A stretch of 38,511 bases of DNA from CASPLG01 sp965120375 (GTDB taxonomy: Bacteria; Bacillota; Clostridia; Oscillospirales; Acutalibacteraceae): NCBI GenBank assembly GCA_965120375.1, contig CBCPMW010000011.1:1-38511 (forward strand). The letters run 5' to 3'. The stretch's first letter is position 1; the number at the start of each line of letters is the position of its first letter. The notes below the pieces were generated by a model. That model did no database searches. It was not told the DNA's origin and worked only from the letters and a program-made list of their open reading frames with translations. This document shows positions 1 to 7,552 of this stretch, piece by piece. The position numbers were made by a program, and so were the translations under genes.

Positions 1-47
1 CCAGAAACAAAACAATAAAATTTAATTTGTAAAGGAGATGTGTTAAT

Positions 48-452
48 ATGAACAATAATGAAAACAATAAGGAAAACATCAACAAAAACGAGCTTGGAGA
101 AGTTTCAGGAGGATTGTCAACAAGCGATGAGAATATGAAAGAACCTCGGCCGTTTTGTGGAGCCGGTGACCTGAAGTTCCCAATAAAAACTATAGATCCA
201 AAAACAGGCAAAATTTCGGGAAAAGATGAAAAAAATAAAAAGGAGAGTTTGAGCGATAACGACCTGAACGCAGCTTCCGGCGGCACAATCATTTCCACTG
301 TGAAACGTGTTAAAGATCCAGAAACAGGTGAATGGAAGATAATGCATTATAACGTGTCAACAGGTGAATGGGTGGAGTGTGGTCGTTTACTCAAAAAAAA
401 CATAGATCCAGAAACAACGGAGCCAAAAAACACAAATGGAATTAAAACTTAA
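48..452 (+). CDS. Small protein with two double-glycine leader-like motifs
   Basis: 134 residues, ATG start behind a clear ribosome binding site (AAAGGAGATG). The function is not known. Two segments resemble the end of a double-glycine leader peptide: ELGEVSGG (residues 15-22) and LSDNDLNAASGG (68-79), the second close to the classic LS-x-x-EL-x-x-x-SGG form seen in bacteriocin and RiPP precursors. After each GG comes a hydrophilic segment of roughly 45-55 residues, so the ORF reads like two leader-core units fused head to tail. A short phrase recurs in the cores: DPKTGK (50-55), DPETGEW (90-96) and DPETTEP (120-126). There is no membrane segment or signal peptide. The next gene has a similar but shorter N-terminus, so this is a small paralogous array that may continue to the left of the window. 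Export or processing of the product is inference; no intact transporter or peptidase is visible here. Confidence 0.75.
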   Translation: MNNNENNKENINKNELGEVSGGLSTSDENMKEPRPFCGAGDLKFPIKTIDPKTGKISGKDEKNKKESLSDNDLNAASGGTIISTVKRVKDPETGEWKIMHYNVSTGEWVECGRLLKKNIDPETTEPKNTNGIKT

Positions 453-522
453 AAAGTGGACAAAATAACAATACATAAAATTTCTATACTAAAAAATTTA
501 AACATTTGAGAGGGTGATTCTG

Positions 523-699
523 TTGAATCAAAGTGTCGAAGACAAAAAATTAAAGGAAAAGAATTTTGATGATATTTCAGCAGGTTTGTCGGACAAGCTT
601 AGCAGGTGCGGCGGAAACCCTTTACCTGATTTTGAACCCATAAGTATAGATCTAGAAGAAAACGAAGAAAGGGACAGCTCGGATACAGATACAGATTAA
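523..699 (+). CDS. Short peptide with GG/AG leader-like motif
   Basis: 58 residues from the TTG at 523, which lies 7-8 bases after the ribosome binding site GAGAGGGTG; a GTG at 514 in the same frame sits inside that site and is less likely. The N-terminus (NFDDISAGLSDK) parallels ELGEVSGGLSTS of the upstream gene, with AG in place of GG. The part after it is short, has a Cys-Gly-Gly, and ends in a very acidic Ser/Asp tail. The upstream spacer also resembles the leader of the first gene (AACAATA followed by AAAATTT), which supports a tandem duplication. Function unknown; a precursor peptide is a reasonable guess only. Confidence 0.6.
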   Translation: MNQSVEDKKLKEKNFDDISAGLSDKLSRCGGNPLPDFEPISIDLEENEERDSSDTDTD

Positions 700-828
700 A
701 AACAGAAATGAAAAGATAAGTCGTTTCTATTCTTTGTGTTTTTAGTAAAACTCTTCTGAATAATCCCAGAGGTTCCCTTAGAAATAATATTTTTAGAGAA
801 CATTTATGGTACTTTAGTAAAAAGATAT

Positions 829-885
829 ATCCAGAGAGACGTGGTCTAAAAGTATTTCTAGAAAACCAGTCCTCTGGATTTTTTA
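829..885 (+). terminator. Terminator after the leader-type peptide genes
   Basis: Long imperfect hairpin: ATCCAGAG pairs with CTCTGGAT, then GAC/GTC and TGGT/ACCA with single-base bulges, followed by a T run (879-884). A weaker hairpin (GTTC...GAAC, about 770-803) lies just upstream. Confidence 0.55.
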
Positions 886-905
886 TGTTCAAGTAAAACT
901 TTTTA

Positions 906-933
906 TTGACTATATGTCTATAAATGGTATAAT
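906..933 (+). promoter_or_regulatory. Promoter of tRNA-Gln/tRNA-Pro
   Basis: TTGACT at 906-911, a 16-base spacer and TATAAT at 928-933, 13 bases before the tRNA-Gln gene. Confidence 0.7.
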
Positions 934-946
934 TGATCTAGTTTAG

Positions 947-1020
947 TGCGGAATTGTGTAACGGTAGCACGACAGACTCTGACTCTGTTTGTCTGGGTTC
1001 GAATCCTAGTTCCGCAGCCA
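947..1020 (+). tRNA. tRNA-Gln (CTG)
   Basis: Full cloverleaf: acceptor TGCGGAA/TTCCGCA, anticodon stem ACAGA/TCTGT with loop CTCTGAC (anticodon CTG), T loop TTCGAAT, CCA encoded. Confidence 0.93.
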
Positions 1021-1026
1021 TTTTTT

Positions 1027-1103
<77 letters not shown>

Positions 1104-1169
1104 CTTTTGTCATTTGGAATTTGAGATTTTTCTTTTAGCTCGCAATCTAAAAAAGCTAAAATTGATTAA

Positions 1170-1365
1170 CTAACTGCTCAACGGAATTAATTCTGTCAGA
1201 TTGAAGTTTGCTTGAGCCATCTAAGATTGTTAAAACTGTTTAAAAATCGCCAAACCGCCATTGATGGATGTTTCGATTATTGTAGTGCCTCCTAAAAAGT
1301 GTGGTTTAGGGAAATCTTTTCGTAAATCTTCAACCTTGATTTGAGTTTGAGTATTTACGCCTCTA
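1170..1365 (-). pseudogene. Decayed phage-like head gene fragments
   Basis: The minus strand reads an open stretch at about 1364-1230 (GVNTQTQIKVEDLRKDFPK, then FLGGTTIIETSINGGLAIF, stop). It is followed by a short start, MAQANFNLTELIPLSS (1220-1170), of the kind that opens some phage capsid proteins. The pieces lie directly downstream of the portal protein remnant, in the order seen in SPP1-like head modules. Neither piece is a complete gene. The assignment to phage rests mainly on position. Confidence 0.35.
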
Positions 1366-1367
1366 GT

Positions 1368-1945
1368 TTAAAAGACACATTGATACGTTTTGTAGTAAAC
1401 TGTATATTTTCTGCCAATTGGATTTCCGTTATTATCAAGAATATCGTAGTATGTAAACATTAAAATTGGCTTGTGTTGTGCTTCTGACAAGTAAATCACA
1501 GAAGTATATTTTGGGTCTAAAATCGGGAGCAAAAAGGGTGCTAGATCTTTATCAAAATTTTCATCGACACAAATTAATCTATATGCCGCACCGCAAATTG
1601 ACTGCCATCCTCCAAGCTGCATATCACCGCAAGCTTTATCTATTTCACCCGTCATGTTATTTAAAATCTCTACGTTTTCACAACATTCTATATCTTTTGA
1701 AGCGTATTTGATCGGCTCTCCTAAAAATATCCATCAGCATGTCTCACAATCACATAGGGATTATTCACCACAATTTTATTGTTTACATCGGGTCTTATAA
1801 TCTTGTTTTTTTCTAAAATTGGTTGATTACCTTTGAAATATCTTTCTAAATACTCTCAATCTGACGGCTGTTTTCCTCGTGTCTGAGCATTGCTCCATTT
1901 ATAATTTTTACAATAGAATCTAATTTTAAATTTTTGCAAACAATT
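1368..1945 (-). pseudogene. Phage portal protein (SPP1 gp6-like), frameshifted
   Basis: Translating the minus strand across at least two frameshifts gives a readable portal-type protein: DSIVKIINGAMLRHEENSRQ, then EYLERYFKGNQPILEKNKII, then VNNKIVVNNPYVIVRHADGY, then FLGEPIKYASKD. It continues into an open 95-residue tail (1655-1368) with AAYRLICVDENF and YYDILDNNGNPIGRKYTVY. The pattern of a YYxG-like turn, an NNxxxIV segment, GYFxGxPxxY, and a later yy-d--g---yt segment is typical of SPP1-family portal proteins. One break is a short T run before TAGGAGAGCC, where one added T restores the frame. The C-terminal third of a normal portal is missing. This marks a prophage remnant. Confidence 0.6.
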
Positions 1946-2043
1946 TAATTTACAGTTATTTTATTTAAACACAGTAAAAAAATAGTCACAGTATATTTTT
2001 TAACTCTGTTAGTTCTTTATAATAAATGTAGGCTTATAATTTT

Positions 2044-2703
2044 CTATAAATCCTTCATTTTTCTACCTAACCAGCAAAAATCAAAACCACAGACCATTCC
2101 AAGCACTATGTTAGACCCCAATGAATCCCTTATAATTAAGAATTCATCATGATTATAGTTATTTAATTTATTTTGCATTTCTTCAAAAAACTATTTTTTG
2201 GGCTTTACATAGCCTAACGTATCCGCAGATAAAACGCCTTCGTAAACTTTAAACATTGAATTTTAGATAGTTTTTCGGTTTTGGACCATTTGTAGCAACT
2301 ATTACGTAATATTTGGGGATACTTGACAAATACTTCAATGTTTCAAAGGCCCCTTCTATTGGTATAACTATTTCTGTTATCGCATCCATATAAATATAAT
2401 TTATAGCAATTGCTTCCTTAATCGATATTTTATTATTAAAATAAATTAATATTCTTTGGGTTCTCACCCAGTTTAAAAATCCCTCACTATTTTTTGCTGT
2501 TTTGCTCCTTAAAAATGGTCCGGTAATTCAATTAATTCATTCTGCCAATTTTACCCAAAATTTTTTGTCATCAAAAATTCTCCGTAATGCTCAATCATCT
2601 TTTTAAAGGCATTTCGAATATTTTATAAATTATCTATTAACGTGTCATCTAAATCAAAAATCAGCACTTTCTATTTTTCAATTCTACTAAATGTTCTTTC
2701 CAT
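2044..2703 (-). pseudogene. HAD-superfamily phosphatase (YjjG-like), decayed
   Basis: The minus strand, read through stops and frameshifts, gives KVLIFDLDDTLIDNL-NIRNAF (HAD motif I, DxDDT), then the open piece 2467-2249 with EGAFETLKYLSS and VIVATNGPKP (motif II region, xTNG). After it comes KPKK-FFEEMQNKLNN and FLIIRDSLGSNIVLGMV, where the usual GDS of motif IV is RDS. This matches a cytosolic nucleotidase or phosphatase of the YjjG/YfnB type. At least three in-frame stops (TAG, TAA, TAG) plus frameshifts make it non-functional. Confidence 0.6.
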
Positions 2704-2867
2704 TGCTATAACCTATTTTTTGGAAATACTGATTGGTATTGTAATTATTAAAGATAAAAGTTTTCACACAAATACTTTGTTCCTCTAATCATTTATCATA
2801 TATCAGGAAATCAATAAGTTTTTTTACTTTTGACTTCCCCCTTTATTTTAAAAACTTATTCTCAGAT

Positions 2868-3655
2868 TTAAAATATTACCCATATATTTAATCTTTCATA
2901 AATATATAAGTTACTACATTTTTTCGCCAAATCTAAATCTTCAAAGTCCATAAAAGTAATTGCATATCAAGTTTTTTTAATTCATCTACTTGCTTTTTAG
3001 AAATTGGATATATATCATGCGATATAAGCATAAATTTCTTAAATATGTTTATATCTTTATCTCTAAAGTCGAAAGATAATTGACCGCGTATAAACCCTGG
3101 TCTATTATCCTTAAACTATTTTAGGCTATACGGATTGAATGATTTCACTAAGATTGTAGTTATAATTGTCAATAATTTGGCTTGTTTTTAATTCTAGTTC
3201 TCCCACATTAATATCATCTATAATTCTATACTTGAATTCTATATTCATTAAAACTTTTCCATGAACCAAGCCTAACACTTCTTAAACTGATGGAATTTTT
3301 CCACCAGTGTTTAATAGTTTCAAATCCTTGTAGCAATAAGTGCACCTTAAATTGCAACCCATTTTGGAGCAAATCTTAAAACCCGTGCTTGTAGTGTTGG
3401 AAAGCATCTCTCTGTTTACGGATTCAAAATAATTAAGCATTTCGTGTTCATCGTATTAAGTATCAAATATATCCTCTTTCCTTTAGCCTGTTGAAGAGTT
3501 CTGAATCATTATCAGAGGTAATTTCTCATTTGTTATTTATCATTATTAAAAATTTGATTATCTGCTATGTCGACAGCACTTGCAAAAGTATTGAGCGTCA
3601 AAATATTATCTTCATTCGACCTATAAAGACAGATATATTTGGTGAAGTAAGCCAT
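2868..3655 (-). pseudogene. Radical SAM enzyme (possible peptide maturase), decayed
   Basis: The start at 3655 lies behind a purine-rich TGAGGGG. The N-terminal part reads MAYFTKYICLYRSNEDNILT with LNTFASAVDIADNQIFNN following, then SELFNRLKERGYI, and after a stop YDEHEMLNYFESVNREML. Then comes GFKICSKMGCNLRCTYCYK, which holds the CxxxCxxC radical SAM cluster motif preceded by the CxxxxC spacing common in SPASM-type enzymes. This N-terminal layout (an LNT-type segment, L-E-RGYI, then the CNLRCTYCY motif) is that of radical SAM enzymes modifying ribosomal peptides. Several TAA/TAG stops and frameshifts follow. The last third (about 3110-2868) is readable in pieces but not recognisable, and the SPASM region is not visible. 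Confidence 0.55.
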
Positions 3656-3668
3656 GGCCCCTCATTTT

Positions 3669-3970
3669 TTAACATATAGCTGTTACAACACCCCCTATTA
3701 CATTCAAAATCATATGAAAAATAATTCCGGAAACAGGGGTTTTGTTTTTTCATATAAAAAGTCTTGACCAAACTCTATATAAGAAAAAATATAAAAAAAT
3801 TCAAGGGGTCTTTTGCAAAGAATAATATCTGCTAGAAATGTTCTGAAATCCAAAAAGCAAAGTCGTTACAATGTGAGCAATTAACTTATTATATTTTCTC
3901 AAAGTCCCAAATAATCACACACAATATACAGCTTCTTCAACAAAAGTCACTAACAAGACACACGGAAATC
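3669..3970 (-). pseudogene. CPBP (Abi) intramembrane protease, decayed
   Basis: One minus-strand frame reads LLVTFVEEAVYCV, stop, LFGTLRKYNKLIAHIVTTLL, FGFQNISSRYYSLQKTP, stop, IFLYFFLYRVWSRLFI, stop, and KNKTPVSGIIFHMILNVIGG. This follows CPBP proteases: EExxxR (here EEAVYC, Arg lost), FxxxH (here FGFQN, His lost) and the last HxxxN (HMILN, kept). All three in-frame stops are TGA. The gene lies immediately upstream of the radical SAM remnant on the same strand. CPBP proteins often serve as immunity or processing factors in bacteriocin loci. Confidence 0.55.
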
Positions 3971-4203
3971 ATAAAGAAAATTTTCAAAAAACCATTTGTA
4001 TTTAATTGGTTAGTTATCTGTTCAGTATTAAAATTTTTTAAACCAATATAGCCCGCATAATACAATCAGGTTATTTTCTAAAAATCTACAAATTATTTAT
4101 GTTCCCGTAAAACAGAATAACACAAACTTACATTTCTTGCAGTTTTATATTTTGAAAGCAACTCTTCGTAACCACCAACCATTGTGGTTCTGCTCGTTAC
4201 AAT

Positions 4204-4293
4204 TGGCGGAGAAAGAGGGATTTGAACCCTCGCGCCGGTCTCCCGACCTACTCCCTTAGCAGGGGAGCCTCTTCACCACTTGAGTATTTCTCC
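4204..4293 (-). tRNA. tRNA-Ser (GCT)
   Basis: Class II tRNA with a long variable arm; acceptor GGAGAAA/TTTCTCC, anticodon stem CTCCC/GGGAG with loop CTGCTAA (anticodon GCT), encoded CCA. Confidence 0.93.
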
Positions 4294-4302
4294 ATTTTTA
4301 CC

Positions 4303-4391
4303 TGGCGGAGGGGAAGGGATTCGAACCCTTGGTCCCTCGCGGGATCACTGGTTTTCAAGACCAGCTCCTTAAACCACTCGGACACCCCTCC
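4303..4391 (-). tRNA. tRNA-Ser (TGA)
   Basis: Class II tRNA; acceptor GGAGGGG/CCCCTCC, anticodon stem CTGGT/ACCAG with loop CTTGAAA (anticodon TGA), encoded CCA. It is transcribed first in a pair with tRNA-Ser(GCT). Confidence 0.93.
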
Positions 4392-4408
4392 AAAGCAGCT
4401 CGGTAAAG

Positions 4409-4437
4409 ATGATACCATGCGATTATAATTATGTCAA
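4409..4437 (-). promoter_or_regulatory. Promoter of the two tRNA-Ser genes
   Basis: On the minus strand TTGACA (4437-4432), a 17-base spacer and TATCAT (4414-4409), 18 bases upstream of the first tRNA. Confidence 0.75.
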
Positions 4438-4444
4438 CTAAAAA

Positions 4445-4882
4445 AATAAATTTATATTGTCTCTATTTAAAATTAGGATACACAGCAAAAAGTTACTGTA
4501 CCATCTTCTTATTAATTGAGAAAAGCTCCATTAATTAAAAATTCCTGTTCAAAAATATTTTTATTTTAGTGTAATGCATAAAATTTTGGTTAGCAGCTTT
4601 AACTATTAAAAATTAGAAACTTGCATACAGGTCATAACTGATCAATTTTAAAATCTAAGTTTGAATGATTTTCCAAATAAAATTCTGATATTTTATTTAA
4701 TTGCCTATTTACGATTTTGGGAAAATACGTAAATCTCACACAAAAACCAACGGCTCAAAAAACATCTTTCCTATTTGAGTATCCCCTGAGCTACATTTGA
4801 ATTTTTTTATTTCTTAAAATGTGTCTCCTAAATATTAGAAAATTTTTTCAAAACCAGTTATTTTAATATCTTTCTTTAGAGT
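4445..4882. other. AT-rich stretch without a recognisable gene
   Basis: No ORF with a ribosome binding site and no clear terminator were seen. A faint tRNA-like patch around 4740-4800 (minus) is too degraded to call. Confidence 0.5.
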
Positions 4883-6085
4883 TTAAAGAATTTCTTCCGC
4901 TAAAGAGAGAGCTTGCTCGATTACTTTATCCATATCTAAGTAACTATAAAGAGCAAGACGACCTATGAAAATAACTTTTGACTCACTGCTTGCAAGGTCT
5001 TGGTACTTTTTAAAAATTTCCATGTTAGCAGAATCATTTATGGGGTAGTAAGGTTCATTTGTACCATCAAACTTTTGCGGATATTCTCTAGTAATCACCG
5101 TTTTTTCCTGAGATCCAAATTCAAAATGTTTATGTTCAATAATTCTAGTAAAAGGTACATCTCTATCAGTATAATTCACAACAGCATTACCCTGGAAATT
5201 ACGAATATCTAAGACTTGAGATTCAAAAGAAAGACTTCTATAATCAAGTTTTCCATATTCATAATTATAAAATTTATCTATTTCACCAGTATAAACTATC
5301 TTTTCTGAAATATCAGGATATTTTTCAGCAAAATCAAAATAGTCAGTCTGGAGCAAAACATCAGAATTTTGGAGCATTTTTTCAATTATCTGAGTATACC
5401 CTCCAATAGGAATTCCTTGATATTTATCGTTAAAATAGTTATTGTTGTAACTAAATCTTACCGGAAGCCGACGGATAATAAAAGGTGGCAAATCTTTACA
5501 GGATTTTTCCCATTGTTTTTCAGTATATCCTTTAACTAATTTCTCATAAATATCATGTCCAACTAAACTTATAGCCTGTTCTTCCAAATTTTTAGGATTT
5601 GTTATGTTACTTTTTTCAACTTGAGAAGCAATAATTTTCCTTGCTTCTTCCGGTGTAACTACTCCCCACATCTTATAAAATGTGTTCATATTAAACGGAA
5701 GATTGTACACTTCACCTTTGTATATCGCTATCGGCGAATTTATGTAACCATTAAATTCTGCAAATTGGTTCATATAATTCCATATTTCTTTGTTATTTGT
5801 GTGAAAAATATGCGCTCCATATTTGTGAACATTGATTCCTTCAACATTTTCAGTGTAAACATTCCCACCTATATGATTTCTTTTTTCTATAACAAGGCAG
5901 CTTTTCCCTTTTTTCCCCGCTTCATAAGCAAAAACCGACCCAGAAAGCCCTGATCCAACTATCATATAATCGTACTTTCTATTAAGAATGTCAGATTCAC
6001 TTACAATTTTTGCATTAACCTGACCAGAAAATAAAATTACAGAAAAAGTCAGCAAAATAAATAGAATTGTAAAAAATTTCTTCAT
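4883..6085 (-). CDS. glf: UDP-galactopyranose mutase with an N-terminal signal peptide
   Basis: 400 residues. UDP-galactopyranose mutase is a flavoenzyme that converts UDP-galactopyranose to UDP-galactofuranose for cell-surface glycans. The FAD-binding fold begins at residue 38 (YDYMIVGSGLSGS), followed by VIEKRNHIGGNVY (66-78), the KYGAHIFHT segment, and the substrate-loop motif FNDKYQGIPIGGYT. All are characteristic of the family, and the length after residue 37 fits. The odd part is at the front: residues 1-25 form a textbook signal peptide (MKK, a stretch of about 18 hydrophobic residues, then QVNA before KIV), whereas family members normally start right at the FAD motif and stay in the cytosol. 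The start is well fixed by AAAGGAGAGAAG six bases before the ATG. Whether the protein is exported or membrane-anchored is inferred. No glycosyltransferase lies beside it. Confidence 0.9.
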   Translation of the reverse strand: MKKFFTILFILLTFSVILFSGQVNAKIVSESDILNRKYDYMIVGSGLSGSVFAYEAGKKGKSCLVIEKRNHIGGNVYTENVEGINVHKYGAHIFHTNNKEIWNYMNQFAEFNGYINSPIAIYKGEVYNLPFNMNTFYKMWGVVTPEEARKIIASQVEKSNITNPKNLEEQAISLVGHDIYEKLVKGYTEKQWEKSCKDLPPFIIRRLPVRFSYNNNYFNDKYQGIPIGGYTQIIEKMLQNSDVLLQTDYFDFAEKYPDISEKIVYTGEIDKFYNYEYGKLDYRSLSFESQVLDIRNFQGNAVVNYTDRDVPFTRIIEHKHFEFGSQEKTVITREYPQKFDGTNEPYYPINDSANMEIFKKYQDLASSESKVIFIGRLALYSYLDMDKVIEQALSLAEEIL

Positions 6086-6414
6086 AATACTTCTCTCCTT
6101 TCGTCACTTATATTAACTATTTTACACATATTTTCAAATTTTTTCAATATTTTTTTGTCATTTTAATGAAATTTAGTCATTATTCTTTCATGTTTAAAAG
6201 CTTTTTTAAAGATAACTTCCTATTTCTCCAAAAAATTAGTTTTTAAATATAATTTTCCACTAATCTTAAATTTTTAAATCAAACTTATGTGATTTTGTCT
6301 TATTTTTATTGGTCCTTTGGATTTTATCCCAAAATAATTACCTTAATATTGAAATTTTCCATATTTTCTTCCCGTTTTCTTGATAACCATTCTGAAAATT
6401 CCTTTGATCTTGGG
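6086..6414. other. AT-rich divergent intergenic region
   Basis: Lies between the divergent glf and the small secreted protein gene. It should hold the glf promoter, but no convincing -35/-10 pair was identified on the minus strand. No gene seen. Confidence 0.4.
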
Positions 6415-6443
6415 TAGACAAAACTTTAACTATGCTCTATTAT
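6415..6443 (+). promoter_or_regulatory. Promoter of the small secreted protein gene
   Basis: TAGACA (6415-6420), 17-base spacer, TATTAT (6438-6443), about 30 bases before a GGAGGT ribosome binding site. Confidence 0.6.
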
Positions 6444-6481
6444 TTAATAGTACAGTTTACTTTGAAAGGAGGTAGATTAGC

Positions 6482-6892
6482 TTGAAATTTAGACTTAAAA
6501 CTTTAGCTGCACTTGCTTTTCTTGTGCTTTCTTGCAGTAAAGTCGGTGCTGTGCCTAAGAACTTTAGCCCTATGAGACCTGCTGGTTATTCTAAAGCTTT
6601 ACCTCGTGGAAACCAGAATTCCTCTCCGCTCATGATTAAAAATGTTTCATCAGAAAACACTCGTAGTTCATCTAGAACACAGGGAGATGAAATCCCGAAA
6701 CCAGAAATTTTTGATGATCGTGGCTTTGACTTTTCAGTGAGGTTTAACAGTTATCGTGAAGCCGAAGAATATAATACACAATTGAGCCTTGAGGGTCGGA
6801 CTTGTTATGTATCTTTAGGGGCGCCTCTTTTAGGCGAAGAGAATGTTCCGAATTCTCCAGTTTTTTTCGTTGTGGTACTAAAAAAAGCCTAG
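6482..6892 (+). CDS. Small exported protein of unknown function
   Basis: 136 residues, TTG start behind AAAGGAGGTAG. The N-terminus is a signal peptide: MKFRLK, then a hydrophobic run ending FLVLSC, then SKVGA-VPK. Two readings are possible: a lipoprotein with the Cys at residue 18 (lipobox VLSC, not ideal) or type I cleavage after VGA. The middle is Ser/Pro/Asn-rich and probably disordered (about 25-70). The C-terminal half (DFSVRFNSYREAEEYNTQLS, then CYVSLGAP and a hydrophobic VFFVVVLKKA) looks like a small folded domain. No family was recognised. It is a single-gene unit with its own promoter and a hairpin terminator behind it. Confidence 0.7.
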   Translation: MKFRLKTLAALAFLVLSCSKVGAVPKNFSPMRPAGYSKALPRGNQNSSPLMIKNVSSENTRSSSRTQGDEIPKPEIFDDRGFDFSVRFNSYREAEEYNTQLSLEGRTCYVSLGAPLLGEENVPNSPVFFVVVLKKA

Positions 6893-6964
6893 GAATCACA
6901 AACTAGTTGTATAAGATAAGTTGATAGTATTGAATTTTTATTTTAAACGGTTTGTATTTTACTA

Positions 6965-7004
6965 AAAAGATAAGGAGATTCTGTATAAAATCTCCTTATC
7001 TTTT
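6965..7004. terminator. Bidirectional terminator
   Basis: Near-perfect 16-bp stem (AAAAGATAAGGAGATT with AATCTCCTTATCTTTT) around an 8-base loop, A-rich on one side and T-rich on the other. It can stop both the plus-strand gene ending at 6892 and the minus-strand gene ending at 7022. Confidence 0.85.
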
Positions 7005-7021
7005 ATTGCTCGACTCTTAGG

Positions 7022-7207
7022 CTAATCAGACTTTCATTGACTTTTTGATTTATCCGCTAGATCTAAAATTTTCTTTTTAACTATATTTTTCAGTATTTCA
7101 GCTCCACGCGTTGTATTTTTACTTTTGCCACTACCGGTGGAGGCTTGTCCAATCTCACCTCTTTCAAAAGAAGTTTCTGTATTTGTTTGTTGCTCTCCAC
7201 CCGACAT
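7022..7207 (-). CDS. Orphan 61-residue hydrophilic protein
   Basis: Short gene starting MSGGEQQTNTETSFERGEI and ending in a Lys-rich helix-like part (ILKNIVKKKILDLADKSKSQ). The ATG at 7207 follows TTGAGGTGAT at good spacing. The unit is complete: a consensus promoter at 7345-7373, about 130 bases of leader, this ORF, and a strong terminator 18 bases beyond its TAG. That is why it is preferred over the overlapping, more AT-biased ORF 7344-7090 in another frame. No signal peptide, no membrane segment, no family recognised. The central Gly/Ser/Thr stretch suggests disorder. Confidence 0.6.
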
Positions 7208-7344
7208 TTTATCACCTCAATGCTATCTTTTATCCAATGAAGCAATATTATTCCAATAAATATTTTCCATATGTAATACTGTTTAAATAGATAAAATATC
7301 TTTTTATTTAAAATAAATATGTGGGATATGCTCATATGATACAC

Positions 7345-7373
7345 ATTTTACTACTAAAAACATTTAGAGTCAA
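7345..7373 (-). promoter_or_regulatory. Promoter of the 61-residue protein gene
   Basis: Minus strand TTGACT (7373-7368), 17-base spacer, TAAAAT (7350-7345). The roughly 130-base untranslated leader is longer than usual for this window. Confidence 0.6.
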
Positions 7374-7552
7374 GAATATATTTATGTTTTTTATAACCAC
7401 ACTTCTCTTATTTTTTTACATATAAGATAAAAATTAATTATAATATCTCGAATTAATTCATCTATTGTTGAAAAAAATATAATTATTTCATATTAATTTT
7501 CTACATATTTCTATTTTTTCATTATTATATCAAAATTTTTTGCAAAAAGTTT

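Noticed and set aside
3669..3970. UGA read as tryptophan throughout this genome
   Set aside because: The intact gene ending at 18100 uses TGA as its stop, and the neighbouring pseudogenes contain TAA and TAG as well, so simple decay explains the interruptions.
4740..4800. Possible tRNA relic (minus strand, TAGCTCAGGGGATA followed later by GCCGTTGG)
   Set aside because: Only short D-arm and T-arm likenesses remain; no acceptor or anticodon stem could be paired.
7090..7344. 84-codon ORF on the minus strand with a hydrophobic part
   Set aside because: It starts at a GTG without a ribosome binding site, runs through AT-rich leader DNA and overlaps the better-supported 61-residue gene.
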